The notes under the pieces: model-generated | The model's database searches: none | Seen by the model: only the letters and a program-made list of their open reading frames with translations | What the model was told of the DNA's origin: nothing | Program-made: the position numbers and the translations under genes | Assembly (NCBI RefSeq): GCF_000485595.1 | Contig: NW_014577104.1 | Coordinates: 142,805 to 180,217 of the forward strand | Direction of reading: 5' to 3' | Source of the DNA: Priapulus caudatus | Lineage: Eukaryota; Priapulida; Priapulimorpha; Priapulimorphida; Priapulidae | Length of the DNA: 37,413 nt | Part shown: piece by piece, positions 26,701 to 36,639 of the stretch | How positions within the stretch are numbered: the stretch's first letter is position 1 | Layout: the number at the start of each line of letters is the position of its first letter

Positions 26701-29016
26701 GGTGGAGTGGTGGGATTNNNNNNNNNNNNNNNNNNNNNNNNNNNNNNNNNNNNNNNNNNNNNNNNNNNNNNNNNNNNNNNNNNNNNNNNNNNNNNNNNNN
26801 NNNNNNNNNNNNNNNNNNNNNNNNNNNNNNNNNNNNNNNNNNNNNNNNNNNNNNNNNNNNNNNNNNNNNNNNNNNNNNNNNNNNNNNNNNNNNNNNNNNN
26901 NNNNNNNNNNNNNNNNNNNNNNNNNNNNNNNNNNNNNNNNNNNNNNNNNNNNNNNNNNNNNNNNNNNNNNNNNNNNNNNNNNNNNNNNNNNNNNNNNNNN
27001 NNNNNNNNNNNNNNNNNNNNNNNNNNNNNNNNNNNNNNNNNNNNNNNNNNNNNNNNNNNNNNNNNNNNNNNNNNNNNNNNNNNNNNNNNNNNNNNNNNNN
27101 NNNNNNNNNNNNNNNNNNNNNNNNNNNNNNNNNNNNNNNNNNNNNNNNNNNNNNNNNNNNNNNNNNNNNNNNNNNNNNNNNNNNNNNNNNNNNNNNNNNN
27201 NNNNNNNNNNNNNNNNNNNNNNNNNNNNNNNNNNNNNNNNNNNNNNNNNNNNNNNNNNNNNNNNNNNNNNNNNNNNNNNNNNNNNNNNNNNNNNNNNNNN
27301 NNNNNNNNNNNNNNNNNNNNNNNNNNNNNNNNNNNNNNNNNNNNNNNNNNNNNNNNNNNNNNNNNNNNNNNNNNNNNNNNNNNNNNNNNNNNNNNNNNNN
27401 NNNNNNNNNNNNNTTGAATGTATTTCTATATATAAAAACGTTACAGAAGTTAGAAAATTTGACTTCAATTGTCCTTTAAGTTAAGGGGGAATATATTCCC
27501 CCTCCATTGACACACCTTGACCTTTGACCTTTGACCCCCAGCTTCGACAGCCCAACTCGACGATACCCCCCCACGTCCCGAATATCGTGACCGTACGTCG
27601 AGCGGTTAAGATTTGTGCCCAACTGTTGACGGACGGACGCTCGGACGGACGGACGCTCGGACGGACGGACGGACGATCATGCGATTCTACAAGCTGCATC
27701 TGACTATGTCAGATGAGCTAAAAATTGCACTCCCAAATATTTTTTCTGCACTCCCACAATACTCATCCCTGGCTAATACCCTGTGTGGCTGGGCAGGTTA
27801 TACCTCTTATCTATAGACCAAATAAGGTACAGTGGGGCCTAAGATAAAATATTGCTTGTTTCCCCTTTACCGACCGACTCGCCACAACGCCGCTACTCGA
27901 CACATTTTATTGGGCGATTAAAGCAAAACAAAAATTATTTCAATTCGCCAAAAAAAAATATTAAATTTGTTCCGCAAAAACACATACACAAAACAGAATA
28001 TACAATATACATACACACATCTTGTCAAAACAAAATAAAACAGATTTTCCACCTACCTACCTACTCGGTACCCTGAGAGGCGAGGGTGGCCTGGTCCATG
28101 CTTTATCGGGACAGGTCGGCAAACGTCCCGATTAAGCGGTGAACACATAATAACGTAAATAAAGATTACTTTTTAAACACATGTCGCTGAAGCGTCCCAC
28201 CTATTCAATCGAGGCCTGACCAATTGGAGACCAATGCACTTGTAAATGCATCACGACAACCAAGCCAAAAACTAGTAATGGTTATATGCTTACAAACCTA
28301 CGCTTACCTGAGACAGAGACGAACATCATTAGAGTTTTGCCTTTCTTCGTCAGCTTCATTAGACCTTCAGGATCGCTCGGATCGATGCTTGTTAGATCAA
28401 CAGCTGGCTCCGGTCGCTTCCATTCGGGTAGTTCATCCGGTTCTAGTTCGTCCTCATCGTTATCCTGCAACAAACCATGTCCAAACTAACGCTTATCATA
28501 CCTCACAGTCCCTGCACCTCGCAGTGGCCCTGTGCCCAGTGTTGGTCAATCCAGAGATTTTTTCCCTGATCACATCTTCCACTGAGGAAGCTTTCAATTA
28601 GTGGTGCTCATGTGGCGGAGCGAAGGGCTACATCATGAGTAGAGCTGGCCTTGATTATGAGATATTACTACCAAATAAAGCACATGCATCAAAGATTCTT
28701 GATTGATGCCAGTAAAAGCGAATCAAAGATTAATTCTTGGGAAACGACCAAGATTATTAACATATATGAAGTGAAAGACCAAGGTATTATCAAGAATCAG
28801 TGCCAATTACTGTGAACTCCGGTTCAAGGATAGAGAACATGGGTCCCAATAAAACCACTGAACTCCTACCTCCCACTGCTCTAACAAACGTTCCACATCG
28901 GCGTCCGAGTAATCGCGAACATCTTTATCTTTCCAGCTCTTTTCTGAATTGGTTAAAATCGCGTTAAACAAAATACAACTAAAGCATAAGAACGCAAGCT
29001 TTGCACAGACAGACAT
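23262..29016 (-). CDS. MESD: LRP-receptor chaperone MESD (Boca homologue), 5 exons, 345 aa
   Basis: MESD/Boca is an ER chaperone for folding the beta-propeller/EGF modules of LDL-receptor-family proteins, including the Wnt co-receptors LRP5/6. Exons in transcription order are 29016-28870, 28464-28308, 24816-24735, 24084-23934 and 23762-23262. All are GT/AG, with summed length 1038 nt and matching phases. Residues 1 to about 22 form a signal peptide. Conserved family segments follow: VRDYSDADVERLLEQWE (exon 1), LTKKGKTLMMFVSVSG (exons 2-3), ITQLWHTSLFNANYE (exon 3), and VIFMLKDGSKAWDIKNFLV then TQDRC (exon 4). Exon 5 gives 166 charged residues ending KTEL, a KDEL-like ER-retrieval signal; human MESD ends in a comparable signal (REDL). 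Intron 2 is 3.5 kb and full of mobile elements. The gene converges on sin3. Confidence 0.94.
25324..26173. mobile_element. 842-bp element with 107-bp terminal inverted repeats and TTAA target duplication
   Basis: TTAA at 25324-25327 and 26170-26173 flank ends AGGACAATTG and CAATTGTCCT. The left arm 25328-25434 and the right arm 26063-26169 are reverse complements with two differences over 107 bp by my count. TTAA duplications are used by the piggyBac and Kolobok superfamilies. No transposase is present, so this would be a non-autonomous copy. The interior carries a broken P2X7-C-like frame. Neighbouring copies of the host repeat without the insert show the pre-insertion state. Confidence 0.85.
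25523..25977 (+). pseudogene. Broken P2X7 C-terminal-domain-like open frame inside the TTAA element
   Basis: The frame from ATG 25523 (an upstream ATG at 25454 is also in frame) encodes an acidic N-terminus, then DLPVGYRFEPEYTQEEIEE and a Glu/Lys-rich stretch, and reaches DKYWCS before a TGA at 25766. Downstream, Gly-x-Cys continues past the stop, and after a one-base frame change a Cys-Cys-His-Glu segment appears. This spacing (W-C-x-C-G-x-C ... E-C-x-C-C) resembles the zinc-binding cysteine cluster of the P2X7 receptor cytoplasmic domain and related solo proteins of invertebrates. It has at least one stop and one frameshift. The match is by pattern memory only; an intron after CCAG|gtgagt at about 25868 is possible. 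Confidence 0.5.
26648..27722 (-). repeat. Second occupied copy of repeat 'R' plus TTAA element, interrupted by the assembly gap
   Basis: The segment 26649-26695 repeats the sequence at about 25062-25108 (AAGTGCCGC, AGCGACAGCGCTCA). After the gap, 27414-27473 is the right arm of the TTAA element, followed by TTAA and the distal half of repeat R to about 27722, ending CATCTGACTATGTCAGATG. The tetranucleotide run is CGGA here. The left arm and interior must lie in the gap. Confidence 0.75.
26718..27413. other. Assembly gap (696 N)
   Basis: A run of undetermined bases within MESD intron 2, inside a duplicated mobile-element structure. Open frames reported across it are meaningless. Confidence 0.99.
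27723..28307. other. Rest of MESD intron 2, no gene seen
   Basis: AT-rich sequence with A-runs at about 27915-27990 and a CGGGAC/GTCCCG inverted pair near 28108-28133. No coding signal before the exon 2 donor. Confidence 0.5.
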
Positions 29017-29200
29017 TCTACAAGTCTGTGGTTCGTTGTCACTCGGAATATAACACTGGTGGTCTGTCTAGATGTGAATGTACAACCACAATGCGCAAAT
29101 ACAGTGAAACTGTCTCCAAACACGACTCGCTCCTTCGCGTCGCTGCCCCAAAATGTGCCGTTGTCAAAGTAAATGGTGGCGCCGCCTGAAGACAGGGTGG
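29017..29200 (-). promoter_or_regulatory. Probable MESD 5' UTR and promoter region
   Basis: The sequence upstream of the MESD ATG is richer in CG than its surroundings. It contains GGCGGCGCCACCATTTAC on the minus strand (about 29171-29188), which resembles a YY1-type CCACCATTT element. No TATA box is seen. The assignment is by position. Confidence 0.35.
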
Positions 29201-29479
29201 GTGAACTAAATACGTGCCGGCGTTTTACTCAAGCCTCAAGGTACTTAGGTAGAGAATAGTGCCTAAGTAATGTCAACTTCTCCTAAGAGAATAAATATAT
29301 ACTAGCCATATTGTTGGTAACATACGCTCATAACGTTTGTTATTACATTTCTAGACTGCACATACGACGCCAATGGTAGAGCGCCACGTAATGATCACTC
29401 TGCTCACTTTCACGTTCTATCTCCCGATAGATGGCAGTACAATGTCAAGTTAGGCAAATTTAGGTGCACCCGGCAGTTA

Positions 29480-29621
29480 GATGCGATATGATATGACTAC
29501 TAGGCACTTAGGATATGACTACTAGGCACTTTAAAAAAAAAACCCTAACCCTAACCCTAACCCTAAAATAAAATTAAATTAAATTAAATTAAAGTGACTA
29601 GTAGTCATATCATATCGCATC
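29480..29621. repeat. Fold-back element with (CCCTAA)4 in its loop
   Basis: The left arm GATGCGATATGATATGACTA (29480 onward, about 31 bp) and the right arm ending TAGTCATATCATATCGCATC (29591-29621) are reverse complements with about one mismatch. A second partial left arm (GGATATGACTACTAGGCACT) follows at about 29511. The loop contains four CCCTAA units at 29543-29566, then an ATTAA repeat (29567-29590). CCCTAA is the common metazoan telomere repeat; here it is interstitial. Confidence 0.85.
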
Positions 29622-31489
29622 TTTCTGCTGTTTGCAATTTAGGTACCGTAGTTTTGTTACACTGGAAATCTTTTGATAAATGGAAAAATCATTACAAAAC
29701 AGAAATAGCATCGCGTTGTTGTATGAAATACTTCCACACCGTAGCTAATCTATATTACACCTATTACCCACTACTTCGATGTAACCAGATGATTTGCGAT
29801 GCTAATATGTACGTCATGGGGCGTTATACTTATAGAGAGTAATGTGTTCTGATGCTGTTTCAGCTGGGAGCTCGCATGTGGCTTCTACTGAGAATGCATA
29901 TTTATACATTTCAATGGAATTGTTGCTTCTACCCAGCGGGCAGCATGTAATTGAAACAACTTAAGCAACAGCTGGCATTAAATTGAACTGAAAAAAGTAT
30001 ATCGGATTTGCAAATTAAGTCAATATGGGAATCATTGAATTGGTGTTGTAGCTAGATTTCGGTGTATCATTGGTTAATTACGAATAACGCAATATATTTT
30101 CAACTAATATTTAACTTTGAATCGACGCTATGCATTTCGACGTTAAGCGGAGACTGCATTTTTAGTGTATGTCGCAATATTTAAGTTTTTTTAAGCTAAT
30201 TTTCTAAGCTTTATAGCTTCCTAACCCCTAGCCACTTGCCGTTGGGACAGAGTAAATATCCAGGTAAATATCCAGGTAAATATAATTTCAACCAGTATTC
30301 AACTTTAAAACAAAATCAGCCAAAAGGCGGGAGAGAGACAGAGAGCTAATATTTCTCATAAGATCATATATATATATCATAAATTTCTCGGCTAATATTG
30401 AAGCTAATTGAATCGATGTCGTAAGTTCGATCTTGAATTTTTAGAACCGAATGACGTACAGGACGTAATTTAAACAAATATTTAACGTTGAAACAACGTC
30501 AGTTGTCCTACCACTCCCTCATACGCGCGTGCGGTCGGGATTTTCAAATAACAGAAATCATATTTATAAACACTACATGCAAAATAAAGAAAATGTTATA
30601 GCGCACGCGTGTGTGCGATACATTTGTGCACGCTTGCGCAAGTGTATGCGGGCTATTATAGGCATGTATGTGCGCAGGCATGCGCGTATAAAGTATTACG
30701 GGCAGGCATATATATATATATATATAGACAGGTGTCTACAACACCTAGCTGTCTGTCACACACAAAAACACAACTTACGTACGTAACATAAAAGCTTAGC
30801 TATTATATAGGCATACGTTTTTTTGCGTCATGAAAATCACAGCGACACGCTGCCTGAGAGTTGCGTTAATTTAACAATGAAAGCAAATATGTTTACTATG
30901 ATTTTAAAACTTAAATATTTACACATTACTAAATCCACACGCGTACCATAAAATAAAAGTAATGATTCGTTAGCGTGAGCGTCTATGTGCCGCCAGCGCG
31001 CGTGCCGCGTTTGTTTCGCTGCTATACAGCGCTAGGATACAGCGCATCGATCGTTGTTTGATATGGGGTTGCAATATGGGTTCGCGTGTGATCCTGTATA
31101 ATGAACGAACAACCGTGAGCACAACCGGACGCGTATGCGTTTTCACGCCCATTCCCAATTTTATATTTCTCCTTTCCACGGTTCGTGCACGTGACGGCAC
31201 TGACGTGTACATGCATGTATTAATTTTAAAATCGTAAGACTTGACGTAGTACATATACGTACTGACACTGGTATAACTGCTTATGCAATTTCTGCAAGTC
31301 AATTTACGCGGTAAATTTATTCATTTGACATGTTTGCCGAAACTCATGTATTACGTGAAACTTCTCGGGAAATCCCAATGATACGTGAGCTTTTATCGCA
31401 ATATCTCCATATTGCCATTTGTATATAAAAAAAAACGCTAAAAATAATAAGATGGAATGATATCATATCATCGACCCACTTAGAGTGGA
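29622..31489. other. Intergenic DNA, no gene recognised
   Basis: AT-rich with CG/TG-alternating patches (about 30600-30700), an AT dinucleotide run (30709-30725) and a direct repeat of AGGTAAATATCC near 30260-30275. Short open frames on both strands have no recognisable domain. Confidence 0.5.
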
Positions 31490-31567
31490 GCTCGCTCCCA
31501 CCTCTCGGCGTAGTTACTCGCTGGGTACCTCCAAGCGAGTAACTAAACCGGAGAAGTGGGAGCGAGC
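31490..31567. repeat. 78-base hairpin with long stem
   Basis: GCTCGCTCCCAC (31490-31501) pairs with GTGGGAGCGAGC (31556-31567). Inside that, TAGTTACTCGCT pairs with AGCGAGTAACTA around a short loop. The two stem parts are separated by small bulges. Confidence 0.85.
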
Positions 31568-32211
31568 ACCAGTCTAAAACCCACTCGCCGACACCGTAAA
31601 CTATTATTATTAGGCCACGCCTACTGGCTATGACGCAACCAGCACTCAGCAAATGAGTAATATTTTGAAACCATGGAGACGGCACGCTACATCGAGTCTC
31701 ATTATCGTACCTCATTCCAGTATACCGCTGTCCCGATGTAGACCCTACTACTACTAGGCTAGTACTACTAGAGGCAGGTTATCACCGCTAGCGGTTTCGT
31801 GTTTGTCACCGTTTATTATAGGTCTATGTATTATGTAAACGGTAAGACGTTATAATCACATAACATCACGCGCCATCGCTCGTGATTTATAGCGTAAACG
31901 GATGGTCGTACTCAGAGAGCTGAGTGATAGTTGAGTTGTTACTTGTATGTCTGGCTAGTATATTGGATGTTGCTGCTGTAACTCACTCACTAACTCACTG
32001 CCACTGGAAGAGGAACTCAGGAAGAAACGGGACAGTGCGTGGCACCGAGTGAGACAAGTATTTGAGTCGCCCTTCCTTCTAGTACAACGTGCAGCGGACT
32101 CAGCCTAATCGTACGTATATATATGTATACGGTAATCGTACAGTAGCCGTAGGCCCTATATTCCTTGTGTGTAATGTTGTCGTACCCAAACTCGAGATTG
32201 TGCAGCTATTG
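31568..32211. other. Intergenic DNA, no gene recognised
   Basis: Mixed-composition sequence with CTACTACTA/TAGTACTACTAG repeats near 31745-31772 and no coding signal. Similar TAG-rich sequence occurs at 35660-35870. Confidence 0.4.
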
Positions 32212-32255
32212 CACTGATCTCTATAATATAATCGATTATATTATAGAGATCAGTG
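32212..32255. repeat. 44-bp perfect palindrome
   Basis: CACTGATCTCTATAATATAA continues TC and is followed by its exact reverse complement, with the centre between 32233 and 32234 at ATCGAT. There is no spacer. It could extrude as a cruciform. Confidence 0.95.
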
Positions 32256-32540
32256 AGCGATTGTGCTGCCCAAACTGCGGATTCCCATACTAGTTTGGCT
32301 GACCAATCTCAAGATTGGGCAAACTGAAAACAGTCGGTGATTCAACAACCGCTCATAGCGAGTGTGTGCCTTATCTCATATTTATCCAATTATTTATTAT
32401 AATCATTTAATATTTATACAAAGGTGCCAAACACATTGAGGAAAGAAGGTATACGATCTTTAATAGTTATGATATAACATTTGAAATCCTAATAATCATA
32501 TGTTTGACTTTGTTTGTGCAAGCTCTGTTTACCTCTGTTG

Positions 32541-33620
32541 ACCACAGCACAGCCACAGGTAGCTGCCAACTGTACGCGGGCTATAGTTACTAACTTACTA
32601 CTATACTAGAGCTAAGCCACAGGCACAGGCACTTGGAACGTCTCAATAATAAAAAATAATGTAAACACGAATTGTATTTACTACCAAAGGCATAATGTTT
32701 CTCTACTCTATTTCGCCTATTATTGCCGATAATTACCAGTAAATGCCGGTCAAATGCTCATCTGCAACACACAAGTACACAGGCACTTGGAACGTCTCAA
32801 TAAAAAATAAAAATGTAAACACGAATTGTATTTACTACCAAAGGCATAATGTTTCTCTACTCTATTTCGCCTATTATTGCCGATAATTACCAGTAAATGC
32901 CGGTCAAATGCTCATCTGCAACACACAAGTACACAGGCACTTGGAACGTCTCAATAAAAAAAAAATAATGGTAAATAAACTCGAAATGTATTTCCTACCA
33001 AAGTCTTAATGTTTCTCTACTCTATTTCGCCTATAATCACCTGTCAATGCCGGTCAAATGCTCATCTGCAACACACAAGTACACTGCACGCTAGCTGCTG
33101 CACACTGACACATAAATATATAGCGATATCTTATACGCAGTGGCTGGAGGTACGGCAGCCGTCGTTTGTTGAAGCTCCTTTTTGGTGTTAGGGTTAGGGT
33201 TAACTTAGGGGTAGGGTTCTAGCTCATCTAAACTCTCAAATCGTGAACTTATTTCCCCAAGGCATTATTTCGAAATCTGGCGCTACTGCCGCCATCTTTG
33301 TCTTGTTACGTATGAAAGCAAATGGACTGCCGTACTCGTAGCCTCGAGACATTAAGATACGGCTGCCGTACCCGTAGCCACTGCCTATATTATAACTATA
33401 TATTTATGTGGCAGTGTGCAGCAGCTAGCGTGCGGCGGCCAGCGTGTGACAGTGTGTTGCAGATGAGCATTTGGACGGCATTTACAGGGAATTGTCGGCA
33501 ATAATACTAATACGTGAAAGAGAGTAGAGAAACATTGAGATTGGTAGTAAATATATTTCGTATTTATTTAGCATTATATTTTTAATTGATACGTTCCAAG
33601 TGCCTGGCTGTGCTGTGGTC
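32541..33620. repeat. Large fold-back element with a tandemly triplicated left arm
   Basis: Left-arm units of 154 bp begin at 32627, 32781 and 32935, each starting AGGCACTTGGAACGTCTCAA and ending near the ACACACAAGTACAC segment. The third unit continues through GCTAGCTGCTGCACACTG to TACGGCAGCCGT (33162). The right arm 33359-33618 is the inverted single copy: ACGGCTGCCGTAC, CAGTGTGCAGCAGCTAGC, GTTGCAGATGAGCATTTG, ACGTTCCAAGTGCCTGGC. CCACAGCACAGCC marks both outer ends. The loop (33163-33358) includes TTAGGGTTAGGGTTAA and TTAGGGG. No transposase. Confidence 0.85.
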
Positions 33621-33699
33621 ATGACTCAGTTGACTGTGTCAAATTTCCAGTAATGCGTTTATGCAATGAAAGTCGGCTAAAAAGACCACGTAACCTGGG

Positions 33700-33835
33700 G
33701 CGCGTTTCACTAACGTCCGCTAAAGTTCTCCGCTAAGTTGTTCGTTTGCTTTTTAGCGAACGGAGAACTTAGCGAACGGACTACTCCTGTTTCATAAACG
33801 CTCCGCTATGCCTCCGCTAAATAGCGGAGGAAAGC
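33700..33835. repeat. Inverted-repeat hairpins built on CCGCTAA
   Basis: GTCCGCTAAAGTTCTCCGCT (33715 onward) pairs imperfectly with the AGCGAACGGAGAACTTAGCG stretch (about 33755-33774). A second hairpin, CCTCCGCTA / TAGCGGAGG, follows at 33811-33830. It resembles a short MITE; its boundaries are not clear. Confidence 0.6.
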
Positions 33836-33957
33836 AGTCAGTCAGCTGGCAGATAACTACAAACATGTGTTACAGTTGCTAGGTTACGTTTTATCATATA
33901 CATAAGCAACAGCGCTGTGACAGAGATAGCTCTAGAACTAACGCTATGGCAGAGAGT

Positions 33958-34184
33958 CAGTGTGTGTGTGTGTGTGTGCGTGTGCGTGTGCGTGTGCGTG
34001 TGCGTGTGCGTGTGCTTGTGCGTGTGCGTGTGCGTGTGCGTGTGCGTGTGCGTGTGCTTGTGCATGTATGTCTCTCTCTCCCCGTCTCCCTCGTCCTCTC
34101 TCCCTCTCCCTCTCCCTCTCCCTCTCCCTCTCCCATCTCTCTCTCTCTCTCTCTCTCTCTCAGTGCGTGTGCCGTTTGTGTGTG

Positions 34185-34215
<31 letters not shown>

Positions 34216-34236
34216 GCTCTCTCTTCTCCTCTCTCC

Positions 34237-34280
<44 letters not shown>

Positions 34281-34300
34281 TCTCTCTCCTCCTCTCTTTT
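33958..34300. repeat. Microsatellite: (TG/TGCG)n followed by (CT)n
   Basis: A TG/GTGTGC run at about 33960-34068 is followed by CT-rich runs to about 34298, with CCCTCT hexamers between. Low-complexity open frames on both strands (Val/Cys, Leu/Ser, Arg/Glu) arise only from this composition. The run abuts another copy of repeat R. Confidence 0.95.
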
Positions 34301-34302
34301 AG

Positions 34303-34950
34303 CTCATCTGACATAGGTCAGATGCCGGCTTGTAGAATCGCCATGATTAGTCCGTCCGTCCGGCCGTCGTCCGTCCGTCCGTCTTCAACAGTTGGGCACA
34401 AAATCTGAACGTGAGTCGTCACGAAGATTCGGCACATTGGGGGCGGAATCGTCAAAACGAGTTGGGATGTCGAAGGCTGCGGGTCAAAGGTCAAAGGTCA
34501 AGAGTGTGTAAAAGGAAGGGGGGAACATTCATCCTTAACTTAAAGGTATAGGGGAAATGCAGAATTGCGGCCACAATCTAACGGCCTCGACCTAGGTCGT
34601 GATAGTTTGCCGTCTATGCATTCATGGGTAGGAAAAGCAATCACTGTGCCGAATTGGATGGTCACAGCGTCCACATGGGCACGGGGCAGATTTTAGACAT
34701 TTTCTGCAGGACATGCGTTGACGGGAAGCGATTGAAAAAACTTTTGTTTCAGCGGTGACCTAGATTTTTAGGCCACTTATTGAAAGGACCATGGGAAAAT
34801 CTACTTTCTGCTGACATGCGAAGGAGTAAGTGTAGATAACCCTTTTGACCCTCGAAGAGGAGGTTAACATGGATTTGTGACCACTCTGTCTGTTAAAAGA
34901 ATTTGACTGCCGGGGTTTGCTAGTTAGGAATCTGATACCTGCCTGGACGA
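34303..34950 (+). repeat. Dispersed repeat 'R', second unoccupied copy
   Basis: The order is the same as in the 12226 copy: AGCTCATCTGAC, a GTCC tetranucleotide run, CAACAGTTGGGCACAAA, GGTCAAAGGTCAAAGGTCAA, GGTATAGGGGAAATG and TTTTGTTTCAGCG segments. The insertion-point TTAA is intact at about 34540. Many single-base indels relative to the first copy suggest either age or poor base calling. Confidence 0.75.
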
Positions 34951-36195
34951 TCGTGCAGGCGATATCCGCGCGAAGCGCTCAAACGCCACCTACGTGGCGA
35001 CACTTACTACAAACATCGCTGCCTTTTATCCCAAGCGCAAGTATTCCGCGTTCCTTCTTTAGGGTTAGCTTTGAAGCCGGCTTTTCGCCTGAATTGAGCG
35101 TTAACTGCCCATTGCACGAGGGATTCCTCCCAGTTATGTAGAGACGGAGCTAATAATGCTGCAAATTTCGTAGGCCTACTAGGCGCGCTTTCTTTTCTGT
35201 GAATAACGGAAGTTTTTTGTTGACATTGTACAATATATCAGCGCTCATGCGTTGCGTTGGTGGCTGAGTTTAGGGGATACGATATATAGGAATTCGTCTT
35301 CGCTATTCGTAATAATTACAGTTAGTTTCAGTCACTTTATCTGCTTTGTATCTCTGCATAGTTACACTCCTCATCAAACTAAGATTTTCAAACATGTGGC
35401 AGAAGTGCCTACTGTGAACAGTGCGGAAGCTTGAACTGTAAGTGTTCCGTAAGAATTCGACGTGCAATTCCGGAGTTGCTCGCTAGGACGGGCCCAAGGA
35501 TAGGAGAACATGAGTCCCATAAAAACCAATGTGCCTCGTACTCGTGATTCTACAGGCCCTAGGCTATATATATTATGATACAACACGATCCCCAATGCGA
35601 GATCGAACTTGTATCCACAACCTGACGAATACTGTCTATTACTTTACACACTAAAGTACTATGTATACAATAGTTACTAGTAGTAGTAAGTCTATGTACT
35701 AGTACTACTAAGTTACCAGGACTACTAGTAACTACAGTATACTAGTAACTAGTACTGATTACTACCAGGAGTAATATGACAAACTGTGTTACCGGCTACT
35801 AGTAAGTTACTAATATTAATAATGTGACGACTCCTGATTAGTGATTTACTTAGTACTCCTACTAATATTAATAAAATATAATGCCTAACTAAATACGAAA
35901 TCTATTTACTACCAACTTCTTCAGTGCTTTCTATAGCATAAGGCTACTCTCTTTGACCTATATTGCAATGTTTCTGTGAATTCGTCGAAATCCTACGCTC
36001 AACGTACGCTCGCCGCGCTTGCCATTGCATCTCGCGTCGCCGCGACTGTTGCCACGCCTTACACTAATAATAATATAGCAGGCTAGGAAAGCTGTGCTGA
36101 CCAAATTCGCTCGACGCTCAACTTCATTTTGAACTTTCACAGCACGAATACACATTCAACAGCCTTCCAATCTTTTTTCCTGCTTCGAACACGTA
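34951..36195. other. Intergenic DNA, no gene recognised
   Basis: It contains an open frame at 34917-35141 without recognisable domains and a TAG/ACTAGTA-rich low-complexity stretch at about 35660-35875. A segment near 35880-35910 is weakly similar to the 154-bp arm unit at 32627. A short motif near 35495-35527 is shared with MESD intron 1 (28825-28857). Confidence 0.45.
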
Positions 36196-36639
36196 TTCAC
36201 TTGTATATTAAAAAATAATGTCTCTGTTCGTAACCGGCTGCTTGTGTTCATGCGAAATCACCACAGACTGACGAAAATTCTGGCGTCGCGAACCTTCGCC
36301 CAGTAATGGAAATGGCTGTCAGCCGCAACACCATGCAACGTTTTTGCAACGTTCCAAATGGCGAGAGGCTCGTCACGCGAGTTGCGAAAGCAGTGCGCCG
36401 CCTGCGCGCCGCCTATAGCATGACTGGCACGTCGCTTCCACTCTCGGCTTTAGCTTAAGTCACATCGATGGGTAATCGGGTGGGAGTGAGTCCCAGTCTA
36501 ATAGGCCTTTGTCTTGCAGCCATTTCCATTACTGGCAAGGTTCGCGAACGCGAAAATTTCGGCAGTTCTTCTGTGATTTCGCGTGGACACAGCTAGGTTT
36601 ACGAACGCAGAGACATTAGTTTTTATAACAAAAGTGAAA
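36196..36639. mobile_element. MITE-like element with about 120-bp terminal inverted repeats
   Basis: The left arm (36196-36318) and right arm (36517-36639) are inverted copies with several indels. Matching landmarks are AATGTCTCTG / CAGAGACATT, GCGAAATCAC / GTGATTTCGC, TCGCGAACCTT / AAGGTTCGCGA, and CAGTAATGGAAATGGCTG / CAGCCATTTCCATTACTG. The interior of about 200 bp is non-coding. The outer ends and any target duplication are not clear. Confidence 0.75.

Noticed and set aside
26579-27484. Open frames of 236-301 codons across this interval
   Set aside because: Most of each frame is the N gap; only short flanks are real sequence.
29543-29566. Chromosome end
   Set aside because: Only four telomere-type units, enclosed by inverted arms with ordinary sequence on both sides; it is interstitial.
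33838-34314. Open frames of 118-163 codons rich in Arg/Glu, Val/Cys or Leu/Ser
   Set aside because: They arise from TG and CT microsatellites on both strands and have no real coding signal.
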